Shown: piece by piece, positions 14,391 through 19,866 of the stretch
Numbering within the stretch: position 1 is the first letter of the stretch
Layout of the letters: every line of letters begins with the position of its first letter
NCBI GenBank assembly: GCA_036725605.1
Contig: DAIMDW010000052.1
Location: 1 to 19,866, forward strand
Source of the DNA: CALBTQ01 sp036725605
Lineage (GTDB): Bacteria; Lernaellota; Lernaellaia; Lernaellales; Lernaellaceae
Length of the DNA: 19,866 bases
Reading direction: 5' to 3'
Program-made: the position numbers and the translations under genes
The notes under the pieces: generated by a model
What the model was told of the DNA's origin: nothing
Databases searched by the model: none
Seen by the model: the letters and a program-made list of their open reading frames with translations, nothing else

Positions 14391-15764
14391 ATGATTCAAC
14401 CGACGCGAGTGCAGCCGCTGAACGATCGCCCGGAGCAAAAGGGGCGGTACGTGCTGTATTGGATGCAGCAGGCGCAGCGCGTGGACGACAACCATGCGCT
14501 GACCTTCGCCGCGCGTCGCGCGAACGAACTGGCGCTGCCGCTGGTCGTTTTCTTCGGCCTCACCGACCGCTATCCGGGCGCCAACCTGCGCCATTATGCG
14601 TTCATGCTCGAAGGCCTGGCCGAAACGCGCGAACGCCTGGCGGCCATGGGCGCGCGCTTCACGCTGCGGGCGGTCGCGCCGGAAGAGGGGGTAGTCGCGT
14701 TGGGCCGCGAGGCCGCGCTGGCGGTGGTCGATGCGGGGTACCTGCGCCATCAGCGCCAATGGCGGGCGGAGGCGGCGCGGCGGCTGGCGTGCCCGCTGAT
14801 CCGGGTGGAAAGCGATGTCATCGTGCCGCTGGCGGTGGTCAGCGACAAGGCCGAATACGCCGCACGCACGATCCGTCCGAAGATTTACCGGCATCTGGAC
14901 GACTACCTGCGGCCGCTACGGCCGACCACGTTGAAGCACAGAGCGCCTTCGCTTGAATTGCCGGGCGAGGAGTTGGCCGGCACGCCCGAGCGGATCCTCA
15001 ACCGGATGGCGATCGATCGTTCCGTACCGCCCGCGCCGTTGCTGCGTGGCGGGGCGACGAGGGCGCAGGCGCTGTTGCGTGAATTCATCGAGCGCAAGCT
15101 GGACCGCTACGCGTCGGACCGCAACGATCCCACGCTTGACGCGCTGTCGTCGATGAGCCCCTATCTGCACTTCGGCCAGATTTCGCCGTTGACCGTTGCG
15201 CTGGCCGTGCGCGCGTCGGGCTCGCCGGGGGCGGCGACATATTTGGAAGAAATGATCGTGCGGCGCGAACTGGCGATGAATTACGCCTACCATCAGCCGG
15301 ACTACGACCGCTTCGCCGGGTTGCCCGCCTGGGCGCAAAAGACGCTGGCCGAGCACGCGGACGACCGGCGGGAGCACCTATACACACAAGCGCAGTGGGA
15401 GGCGGCGCAAACGCACGATCCTTACTGGAACGCGGCGCAGCGCGAGATGACGCTCACCGGCAAGATGCACGGTTACATGCGCATGTACTGGGGCAAGAAG
15501 TTATTGGAATGGTCTCGTTCGCCGGCCGAGGCGTTCGACCTGGCCGTCGCCCTCAACGACAAGTACGAGTTGGACGGTCGCGACGCCAACGGCTACACAG
15601 GCGTGGCCTGGTGCTTCGGTCTGCACGATCGTCCGTGGGCGCGGCGGCCGGTGCTGGGCACGGTGCGGTACATGAACGCCGCCGGGCTCAAGCGCAAATT
15701 CGACGCCGACGCCTACGTCGCGGCGGTCGATCGTCTCGCGAATTCCGAATTGGAACGCCCGTAG
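14391..15764 (+). CDS. phr: Class II CPD photolyase (deoxyribodipyrimidine photo-lyase)
   Basis: 457 residues, normal for a class II photolyase. These FAD enzymes use blue or near-UV light to split cyclobutane pyrimidine dimers in DNA. The N-terminal antenna domain starts with KGRYVLYWMQQAQRVDDNHA, the class II form of the signature. The FAD-binding domain has MSPYLHFGQISP (255-266), EEMIVRRELAMNYAYH, MTLTGKMHGYMRMYWGKK (from residue 353) and NDKYELDGRDANGYTGVAWC (from residue 389). It ends with the conserved GTVRYMNAAGLKRKFD. These blocks distinguish class II from the class I and cryptochrome-like types. It lies 7 bp after the DUF523-DUF1722 gene and is probably co-translated with it, although no clear Shine-Dalgarno precedes ATG 14391. 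The stop codon is immediately followed by the first repeat unit of the intergenic cluster. Confidence 0.96.
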   Translation: MIQPTRVQPLNDRPEQKGRYVLYWMQQAQRVDDNHALTFAARRANELALPLVVFFGLTDRYPGANLRHYAFMLEGLAETRERLAAMGARFTLRAVAPEEGVVALGREAALAVVDAGYLRHQRQWRAEAARRLACPLIRVESDVIVPLAVVSDKAEYAARTIRPKIYRHLDDYLRPLRPTTLKHRAPSLELPGEELAGTPERILNRMAIDRSVPPAPLLRGGATRAQALLREFIERKLDRYASDRNDPTLDALSSMSPYLHFGQISPLTVALAVRASGSPGAATYLEEMIVRRELAMNYAYHQPDYDRFAGLPAWAQKTLAEHADDRREHLYTQAQWEAAQTHDPYWNAAQREMTLTGKMHGYMRMYWGKKLLEWSRSPAEAFDLAVALNDKYELDGRDANGYTGVAWCFGLHDRPWARRPVLGTVRYMNAAGLKRKFDADAYVAAVDRLANSELERP

Positions 15765-15865
15765 CCGACAAGCCTCGCCGGGGCGCAGGAATCCCCGAAA
15801 ACTCCGGGGCATGCACTCGTTGCGTGTCCCGTGATTTTCGCCGGTGAACGAGCCCTCATCCCCGC

Positions 15866-15888
15866 CCCTTCTCCCATGGGGAGAAGGG
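15866..15888. terminator. Perfect 10-bp stem with 3-nt loop downstream of phr
   Basis: CCCTTCTCCC (15866-15875) and GGGAGAAGGG (15879-15888) flank the loop ATG. There is no T tract on either side, so as a terminator it would be non-canonical. It also resembles the short stem-loop repeats scattered between genes in many high-GC Gram-negative genomes. It lies about 100 bp past the photolyase stop and could protect 3' ends of either convergent transcript. Confidence 0.45.
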
Positions 15889-15935
15889 AGACCGGCTTAC
15901 CTTCCCGACTTCCGAATTGACCTGCCCGGACCGCC

Positions 15936-15982
15936 AAAGCCCCGGAGGGGCGGACGGTTAGTAGCGAAGGGCGAAGCCCTGG
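15936..15982 (-). repeat. REP-like element, copy 1 (inverted orientation)
   Basis: The unit runs AAAGCCCCGGAGGGGCGG, then GGTTAGTAGCGAAGGGCG and AAGCCCTGG. Its right 22 bases (15961-15982) are an exact inverted copy of 16160-16181. Read on the minus strand it has the same order of parts as the copy at 16160-16206: a GGGCTTCGCCC palindrome, TTCGCTACT, ACC, then a GC-rich palindrome. Confidence 0.75.
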
Positions 15983-16004
15983 AAATTGCGTTTTACCCGA
16001 TATC

Positions 16005-16022
16005 GACAAGCCCTGGAGGGGC
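16005..16022. repeat. CGACAAGCC plus palindrome unit
   Basis: CGACAAGCCCTGGAGGGGCG contains a small CCC/GGG palindrome and is followed by TGGGAATC. A related unit begins at 15767, directly after the photolyase stop codon, as CGACAAGCC with GGGGCGCAGGAATC. Together they suggest a diverged repeat pair. Confidence 0.5.
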
Positions 16023-16117
16023 GTGGGAATCTGTGACGATCGGTATCGGATCGGCCAAAGCGAGCCGTATCAACCAATGAACATGATCGGCCGTTGTGTC
16101 GGCAGCGGGCATCACCT

Positions 16118-16136
16118 ACACCCCTTTCAGGGGTTT
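16118..16136. repeat. CCCC-TTTCA-GGGG palindrome
   Basis: ACACCCCTTTCAGGGGTTT; on the minus strand it reads AAACCCCTGAAAGGGGTGT, the same design as the units at 15936 and 16008. These short AAGCCCC-N-GGGGCG hairpins recur within 200 bp. Confidence 0.5.
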
Positions 16137-16159
16137 GTTTGAGGTTGCCACGTCTTATA

Positions 16160-16206
16160 CCAGGGCTTCGCCCTTCGCTACTGACCTGCGCCCTGCGGGC
16201 TTGAAG
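16160..16206 (+). repeat. REP-like element, copy 2
   Basis: It starts CCAGGGCTTCGCCCTTCGC and continues TACTGACCTGCGCCCTGC and GGGCTTGAAG. The first 22 bases are the inverted match of 15961-15982. Bases 16174-16206 match 16448-16480 at 31 of 33 positions by eye. Confidence 0.75.
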
Positions 16207-16242
16207 AAATCAAGGCCAACCTGAACCGACAAGCCCAAGAAA

Positions 16243-16284
16243 GCCGGACAGGAAAAGCCCGTCGCTATTGACCCGCGCCCGGCG
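16243..16284 (+). repeat. REP-like element, copy 3 (diverged)
   Basis: GCCGGACAGGAAAAGCCCG followed by TCGCTATTGACCCGCGCCCG. It shares the GGACAGGAAA lead-in with copy 4 and the TCGCTAYTGACC core with copies 2 and 4. The CTA in the core is a TAG stop on the minus strand. Confidence 0.65.
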
Positions 16285-16450
16285 CTTTTTTTCGCTCGCG
16301 CAGATAACACGCGGCGTCTTCGGCGAAGGCGCGCGAATACAGAGGGCGGCTGGTGTGGTAGGTGATCATCGCCTGCATGGCGGCGCGCGCTTCGACGGAC
16401 TGTTCACGCGTCCATTCGATGCGCAACTTCGTCGGACAGGAAAGCTCTTC
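16265..16450 (-). pseudogene. Possible gene remnant or small ORF between two repeat copies
   Basis: Between repeat copies 4 and 3 the minus strand has a stop-free frame ending at TAG 16267-16265. It contains KLRIEWTREQSVEARAAM and then SRPLYSRAFAEDAACYLRE, ending in ERKKAPGAGQ. The composition looks like a genuine helical C-terminus, but there is no good start. The first in-frame ATG is at 16378, which would give only 37 residues and has no Shine-Dalgarno. Upstream the frame runs into repeat copy 4. I read it as the tail of a lost gene, or a fortuitous frame; I cannot name a family. Its C-terminal GAGQ and stop come from the repeat, as in the neighbouring SRPBCC gene. Confidence 0.35.
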
Positions 16451-16480
16451 GCTATTGACCTGCGCCCTGCGGGCTCGAAG
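16433..16480 (+). repeat. REP-like element, copy 4, overlapping the 3' end of a gene
   Basis: GTCGGACAGGAAAGCTC then TTCGCTATTGACCTGCGCC and CTGCGGGCTCGAAG. The element overlaps the end of the exported SRPBCC gene, encoding its last residues (SSPQGAGQ) and its TAG stop at 16454-16452. Confidence 0.75.
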
Positions 16481-17015
16481 CCGGCTGCTGCGCCTGCCAG
16501 TCGTCCTCGACGATCCGTTTGATTTTTTGCATGTAGGTCCGCATTTTCTTGCGGTGCAGTTGCTTGCCGAACACTTCCCAGATGACGGTGATGACTACGC
16601 CCACCGGCCGGATGCGCATTTCGTGCACGAAGACGGTTGAGCCGTCGGGCTGCCGTTGCAGGATGTAGGCGAATTCGCCGTCGAGCACGCCGTCGACGAA
16701 CTCGGTGAGCACCAGGCTCCCCGGTTCGAGGCGGACGATCTCCAGCAGCAGCATCGGGTGCGAAATGACGTCCATTTCGATTTTGATCTGCTTGCCCACG
16801 CGCGGCTCGATCCCGCGTGGGAAGGTGACCGTCACGCTGTCGTCCTTCTGCCAACGGCTGATGCGGTCTTCCTCGATCAGGTAGGGATAGACGAACTCCG
16901 GCGGGGCATCGATGGCGATTTCCAGCCGGTAGGTTTTGATCGGTTCCTCGGCGGCGCACAGCGACGCGCCGGCGGTCAGCAATATTATGAGAATGATGGC
17001 GATCCGCTGCGGCAT
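16452..17015 (-). CDS. Exported SRPBCC (START/Bet v1-like) domain protein
   Basis: 187 residues from ATG 17015. A Sec signal peptide (MPQRIAIILIILLTAGASLC, cleavage probably before AEEPIK) precedes a single SRPBCC-fold domain. Visible marks are the opening strand YRLEIAIDAPPEFVYPYL followed by DRISRWQKDD, LEIVRLEPGSLVLTEF in mid-domain, and the long C-terminal helix around RKKMRTYMQKIKRIVEDDW. Members bind hydrophobic ligands; an exported version could handle lipids or small hydrophobic molecules in the periplasm. The ATG shares a base with the stop of the upstream barrel gene (TGATG), so the two are coupled. The cysteine in the signal region is not a good lipobox because Leu precedes it. The last eight codons lie in a REP-like repeat, so the native C-terminus may have been replaced. 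Confidence 0.85.
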   Translation of the reverse strand: MPQRIAIILIILLTAGASLCAAEEPIKTYRLEIAIDAPPEFVYPYLIEEDRISRWQKDDSVTVTFPRGIEPRVGKQIKIEMDVISHPMLLLEIVRLEPGSLVLTEFVDGVLDGEFAYILQRQPDGSTVFVHEMRIRPVGVVITVIWEVFGKQLHRKKMRTYMQKIKRIVEDDWQAQQPASSPQGAGQ

Positions 17016-17749
17016 CAATAGAACGCGTATCCGGCCAGGAGATTGAACCGGATGGCGTTGAAGCCGCCGTTGACGTCCACATCCATGAAGTCGTCGCCGC
17101 CCGCCTCGCCGGAAAAGCCCGTCACCCCCAGATCCAGCGAACCGCCCAAAACGAAATTGTTCTCGAAGCGGTGGGTCGAGCCGACCGACAGGTCCACGTA
17201 CCAGGACCGCAGCGGGTCGGAGGTGTAATCCTCGTCGTTGTATTCGATGCTGATGCGGTAACGGCCGCCGCCCAGGTGGCTCATCAGGAAGAGGTTGGTG
17301 CGTTCCTCGGCTCCGAAGAACCACTGGTAGCCCAGGCCGACCGCGATGTGCCAACTGAAGAAGCGGAACGATTCGCCGTCGATCACCTTTTTATCGTCGG
17401 TATCCTTGAAGGCGCCGTTGCCGAAGGCCAGCGGCAGCGAGGCGGAGATGATGAACTGCCGCGCCTGCGTGGGCATGAAGAAAGCCTCGGGGATGATCGT
17501 CATGTAGCCGGCGCTGAAGTCGGCTTCCTCGTCGTAATCGGCCAAGCCGCCGAACGCCTCCCAATTGAACTGGATCGATCCGGCGCCGCCGGCGATCACC
17601 GGCCGGGCCGCCATGACGAACCAGGGCCGGTTGGCGTTAGCCGCGTCGTCGGCGGCGGGCGCGTTATCCTGGGCCATCGCGGGGGCGATCGTCAGACAAC
17701 AAAAAACGAAAAAGGAAACCAACAGGGCGACCGTGAATCGTGCGAACAT
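17015..17749 (-). CDS. Predicted outer-membrane beta-barrel protein
   Basis: 244 residues. A signal peptide, MFARFTVALLVSFFVFCC then LTIAPAMA, is cut before QDNAPAAD. The mature protein shows alternating hydrophobic/polar strands separated by acidic and Gly-rich turns (GGAGSIQFNWEAFGG, FIISASLPLAFGNG, HIAVGLGYQWFFG, NFVLGGSLDLGVTG). It ends FNLLAGYAFY, an aromatic-ended last strand suited to BAM recognition. I count about eight strands, consistent with a small barrel. I do not recognise a specific family. GGAGGT lies five bases before ATG 17749. A TTGACG at 17821-17816 (minus) may be a -35 box, but no clear -10 follows. Its coupling to an exported SRPBCC protein suggests a shared envelope task, perhaps hydrophobic ligand transport, which is inference only. 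Confidence 0.82.
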   Translation of the reverse strand: MFARFTVALLVSFFVFCCLTIAPAMAQDNAPAADDAANANRPWFVMAARPVIAGGAGSIQFNWEAFGGLADYDEEADFSAGYMTIIPEAFFMPTQARQFIISASLPLAFGNGAFKDTDDKKVIDGESFRFFSWHIAVGLGYQWFFGAEERTNLFLMSHLGGGRYRISIEYNDEDYTSDPLRSWYVDLSVGSTHRFENNFVLGGSLDLGVTGFSGEAGGDDFMDVDVNGGFNAIRFNLLAGYAFY

Positions 17750-17939
17750 CCTGACCTCCGAAAAGTACAGGGAATTTTAGCGAACGGCTCTATCCAACAC
17801 CGGGGAAGGAAAGGACGTCAACCCCAGGTCATTGCATCGCGGAATATCGCCTGGGCGCAACTTGGGAAAAACGAGGCGTAAAAAAATTATCATTTGATGG
17901 AATTAATTTAATTATTGACCGAAAGGCATTTGACGAAAA

Positions 17940-17969
17940 TTGCATGAAATTTTCAATTTTGAATAAAAT
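17940..17969 (+). promoter_or_regulatory. Candidate promoter in the AT-rich region
   Basis: TTGCAT (17940-17945) and TAAAAT (17964-17969) are 18 bp apart. A second candidate, TTCAAT (17994-17999) with TATAGT (18018-18023), also has 18-bp spacing. In such AT-rich DNA chance matches are likely. Either would start a short transcript reaching the hairpin at 18051-18077. Confidence 0.25.
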
Positions 17970-18026
17970 TCAGTCGCCCAAACCGTCTAAAAGTTCAATA
18001 ATTTCTATTATATTACGTATAGTTAG

Positions 18027-18344
18027 CGAAAAAATGCATTGGCGATTAAAAAGGGCCTTACGTCGGCCTTTGTTTTTGGTATAGATAACAAAGGTGAAGT
18101 ACAGTGGGTTGAGTGGTCCATTGAAAATTCTTGTTTAATCGTGGTGCGGCAAGGATTCACGTTGGTTTATGGATCACCTGGGGACATTGCGCGTTTCCTT
18201 GTTATTCTAGAAAAATTCCCGGACGAGACGGTGCGGCCGCTCGTCGTTGGGCGATATTTGACCTTTGGTACCGGAATTTGGCTTTGGATTAATATACTCA
18301 ATCCAGGCACGATCATGAATACTTTAGAAGGAGGGAACAAACCT
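18027..18344 (+). pseudogene. Stop-free frame of 106 codons upstream of and in frame with the secreted protein
   Basis: After an in-frame TAG at 18024 the frame stays open without interruption into ATG 18345. It reads, for example, LTSAFVFGIDNKGEVQW, then SCLIVVRQGFTLVYGSPGD, FPDETVRPLVVGRYLTFG and TGIWLWINILNPG. The residue mix looks protein-like, but there is no ATG until 18315, and only a TTG at 18039 without a Shine-Dalgarno. I do not recognise a family. It could be a decayed gene whose 5' end is lost, or chance. Confidence 0.25.
18051..18077 (+). terminator. Rho-independent terminator-like hairpin
   Basis: AAGGGCC (18051-18057) pairs with GGCCTTT (18065-18071), including one G-T pair, around the loop TTACGTC. 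TTTGTTTTT runs to 18077. On the minus strand the A tract at 18048-18052 gives a T tract, so it could act in both directions. No annotated gene is transcribed into it: the barrel gene reads leftward away from it and the secreted protein starts 268 bp to the right. Confidence 0.55.
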
Positions 18345-19866
18345 ATGAAAACATTGAAAGTATTTCTTTTGATGGTAGCGGCCGTGACGTTGCTGTGGTC
18401 GGCAAACGCTCTGGCGGCGACTACCTACTTCGAGGAGACCTTCAGCAGTGGTCTCGGCCAGTTTACCGTTGTGGATAACGGCGGCGACTGCAACTGGGTG
18501 TCCCCGGGCGTCCGTTCGACCATGATCACCTACTTCGGCGATGCCAATTACGCCGAGGCCGACTCGGACGCTTGCGGCAGCGGCACGTCGATGGATACCT
18601 CGCTGGTCAGCGACACGATCGACCTGTCCTCGGCCACGACCGTCCTCTTGCTCTTCAATCATTATTACAACTGGCTGTCGTCGGATACGGCGACGGTGGA
18701 AGTGTCCAACGATGACGGCTCCACCTGGACGCAGGTTGTGCAGTACACCGCCGACACCAACGGCACGGTGAGCTACGATGTGTCCACGGAACTCGCCGGC
18801 TCCAGCACGGCGAAAATCCGCTTCACCTATGTTGGCGCTTATGCGTGGTACTGGGGCGTCGACGACGTGAAACTGGTTGACGAAGTTGCCTCGGTGCTGT
18901 CGGTGACCACCGATGCCGGCGCCAAGAGCGCCCGTGCGGGCAAGGGCCTGTACTACTATGTCAACGTCGCCTCGACCATCGGCGAAAAAGCGACGGTTGA
19001 TCTGGACTACACCGGCAATACCTGGACCGTGACCGGTCCCGACACGTTGGACCTGAACGCGGGTGAAGACGAGTGGATCCGCGTGTACGTCGAAGTTCCG
19101 GACGATGCGACCGTCGGCGCCACCGACTCGGTGACGGTGACGGCGGCCTACGGCACGAAAGCCGACAACGTTACGCTGACCACGACGGCGATGGCCAAAA
19201 TTGAAGTGCTGCCGGGCTGGGCCGACACGGCTCCGACCATCGACGGCGCGATCGATCCGACGACCGAATGGGCCGGCGCGGACGTGATCGCCGTGACCGG
19301 CACCCTGGCTTACACGATGTACTTCCTGGCCGATGCCGATTACCTGTACGGCGCGTTCGACGTGACCGGCGACACCGGCCTGGCCGACTGGGACCAGATC
19401 GGCGTCTACTTCGACAACGAGAACGACGGTGTGTGGCCGATCGACTGCACGCAAACCGACGGCAACTACTGGCTCGAGTACTTCTCGACCGGCAATGTGG
19501 TTCAATATCGCACCTGGTTTGACGATATCACTTCCACCCCCCCCGGTCCGGGAGTTTGCAGTATCATTACGGGAACCGCGGTTGATCTGGCGGTCGCGTT
19601 GAGCACCGACGCCAACGTGCAGTATGAATTCGCGATCGATCTGGCGGGCGGCGAATTGTACGGCGCCGAAGGCGAATCGGTCGGCATCCGCTTCTACGCC
19701 AACGACACCACCAGCGGCGCGCTGCAGGGTTGGCCGACCGACTCGACCTTCAACCTGCCCTGGACCTATGCGACGTTGACCTACCCGAATGCGGGCGGTG
19801 ACGACGATACGACCGACGACGACACCACCGACGACGACACCACCGACGACGACACCACCGACGACG
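18345..19866 (+). CDS. Secreted multidomain beta-sandwich protein with Asp/Thr-rich linker, 3' end outside the window
   Basis: 507 codons are visible with no stop before the window ends. A clear signal peptide (MKTLKVFLLMVAAVTLLWSA, cleavage after ANALAA) follows a strong AAGGAGG ten bases upstream of ATG 18345. Residues about 26-180 form a jelly-roll-like domain of the MAM / choice-of-anchor J type (YFEETFSSGLGQF, CNWVSPG, FNHYYNWLSSDTATVEVS, WYWGVDDVKLV). Residues about 183-285 look Ig-like (VTTDAGAKSARAGKGLYYYV; EVPDDATVGATDSVTVTA). Residues about 288-480 resemble a CBM9/DOMON-like fold (APTIDGAIDPTTEWAGADVI; WDQIGVYFDNENDGVWP). From residue 486 an Asp-Asp-Asp-Thr-Thr repeat begins. This is the pattern of a surface or secreted adhesin, glycan-binding protein or hydrolase, with the linker leading to an unseen C-terminal domain or sorting signal. 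No catalytic motif is visible. Confidence 0.87.
   Translation, partial: MKTLKVFLLMVAAVTLLWSANALAATTYFEETFSSGLGQFTVVDNGGDCNWVSPGVRSTMITYFGDANYAEADSDACGSGTSMDTSLVSDTIDLSSATTVLLLFNHYYNWLSSDTATVEVSNDDGSTWTQVVQYTADTNGTVSYDVSTELAGSSTAKIRFTYVGAYAWYWGVDDVKLVDEVASVLSVTTDAGAKSARAGKGLYYYVNVASTIGEKATVDLDYTGNTWTVTGPDTLDLNAGEDEWIRVYVEVPDDATVGATDSVTVTAAYGTKADNVTLTTTAMAKIEVLPGWADTAPTIDGAIDPTTEWAGADVIAVTGTLAYTMYFLADADYLYGAFDVTGDTGLADWDQIGVYFDNENDGVWPIDCTQTDGNYWLEYFSTGNVVQYRTWFDDITSTPPGPGVCSIITGTAVDLAVALSTDANVQYEFAIDLAGGELYGAEGESVGIRFYANDTTSGALQGWPTDSTFNLPWTYATLTYPNAGGDDDTTDDDTTDDDTTDDDTTDD
19800..19866 (+). repeat. 15-bp tandem repeat encoding Asp3-Thr2
   Basis: Starting in frame at 19800, the unit GACGACGACACCACC recurs. 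The first copy is slightly diverged (GACGACGATACGACC), three copies are exact, and a partial copy runs off the window. The repeat is in frame with the secreted protein and makes a flexible acidic linker. Confidence 0.9.

Larger units (their letters stand above)
15765..16264. other. Non-coding stretch after the photolyase gene, filled with short palindromic repeats
   Basis: About 500 bp without a credible gene. Small open frames here have no ribosome binding site and change character across repeat borders. The stretch holds three CGACAAGCC boxes (15767, 16005 and 16227), several CCCC/GGGG palindromes, a long stem-loop and an inverted repeat, listed separately. It looks like a REP-type cluster between two operons that end toward each other. 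Confidence 0.7.
17750..18344. other. AT-rich intergenic region between divergent genes
   Basis: About 595 bp without a confident gene. From about 17880 to 18080 the base composition is strikingly AT-rich compared with all neighbours. It holds candidate promoters, an AT hairpin (GAAAATT 17935-17941 with AATTTTC 17948-17954), a terminator-like hairpin at 18051-18077 and a long stop-free plus-strand frame. The 17770-17880 part shows nothing I can support. Confidence 0.7.

Noticed and set aside
15844..16080. 78-codon plus-strand frame in the repeat cluster (and a 98-codon minus frame at 15713-16009)
   Set aside because: Both run through palindromic repeats, lack Shine-Dalgarno sequences and have no protein-like features.
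15936..16480. CRISPR array
   Set aside because: Copies are irregularly spaced, in both orientations, of differing length and diverged, and no cas gene is present.
17816..17821. TTGACG as the -35 box of the barrel gene promoter
   Set aside because: No acceptable -10 hexamer lies 15-19 bp downstream on the minus strand.
18324..19505. 393-codon minus-strand frame opposite the secreted protein
   Set aside because: Val/Gly/Arg/His-rich antisense shadow. The plus strand has a signal peptide, strong ribosome binding site and coherent domains.
19800..19866. CRISPR-like or regulatory direct repeats
   Set aside because: The 15-bp units are contiguous, in frame and encode Asp/Thr, so they are a coding tandem repeat.

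Overview
The window is high-GC, densely coded bacterial DNA. Lipoprotein and Sec signal peptides, a predicted outer-membrane barrel and a secreted protein with an Asp/Thr-rich linker point to a Gram-negative organism. The mix of gene types would suit a deltaproteobacterium-like lineage or an environmental candidate phylum, but nothing here fixes the taxonomy. No rRNA, tRNA, CRISPR array, insertion sequence or phage module was recognised.

Layout. (1) 1-2604, minus strand: a helical protein of unknown function is translationally coupled (TGATG) to a 2-hydroxyacyl-CoA dehydratase-family protein. That gene in turn overlaps (ATGA) a gene cut by the window edge. (2) 2851-4947, plus: a lipoprotein prolyl oligopeptidase (S9A), divergent from block 1 and overlapping tail to tail with block 3. 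(3) 4935-12215, minus: a poly-gamma-glutamate-type locus, pgsB-pgsC-pgsW with ATGA overlaps, followed by two large multi-pass GT-C type glycosyltransferases. (4) 12396-15764, plus: a lysophospholipid-type acyltransferase, a DUF523-DUF1722 fusion protein and a class II photolyase, closely spaced. (5) 15765-16480: a non-coding cluster of REP-like palindromes and an inverted repeat of at least 22 bp, with a possible gene remnant. (6) 16452-17749, minus: an outer-membrane-barrel-like protein coupled (TGATG) to an exported SRPBCC-fold protein. (7) 17750-18344: an AT-rich intergenic stretch with a terminator-like hairpin that no annotated gene feeds, and a long stop-free frame running into the next gene. 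(8) 18345-end, plus: a secreted multidomain protein, cut by the window edge inside a (Asp3-Thr2) repeat.

How the genes may work together. PgsB and PgsC are the ligase and membrane partner of a poly-gamma-glutamate polymerase. PgsW occurs beside them in systems that lack a neighbouring PgsA/CapA. The two GT-C proteins downstream suggest that the strand is devoted to cell-surface polymers. The acyltransferase is divergent from pgsB and shares its 180-bp intergenic region. The DUF1722-photolyase pairing matches the known ybgA-phr neighbourhood of enterobacteria. The least explained items are the repeat cluster that contributes gene ends, the AT-rich island at 17.9-18.3 kb, and the unknown protein coupled to the dehydratase. 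I found no clearly new defence or mobile system.
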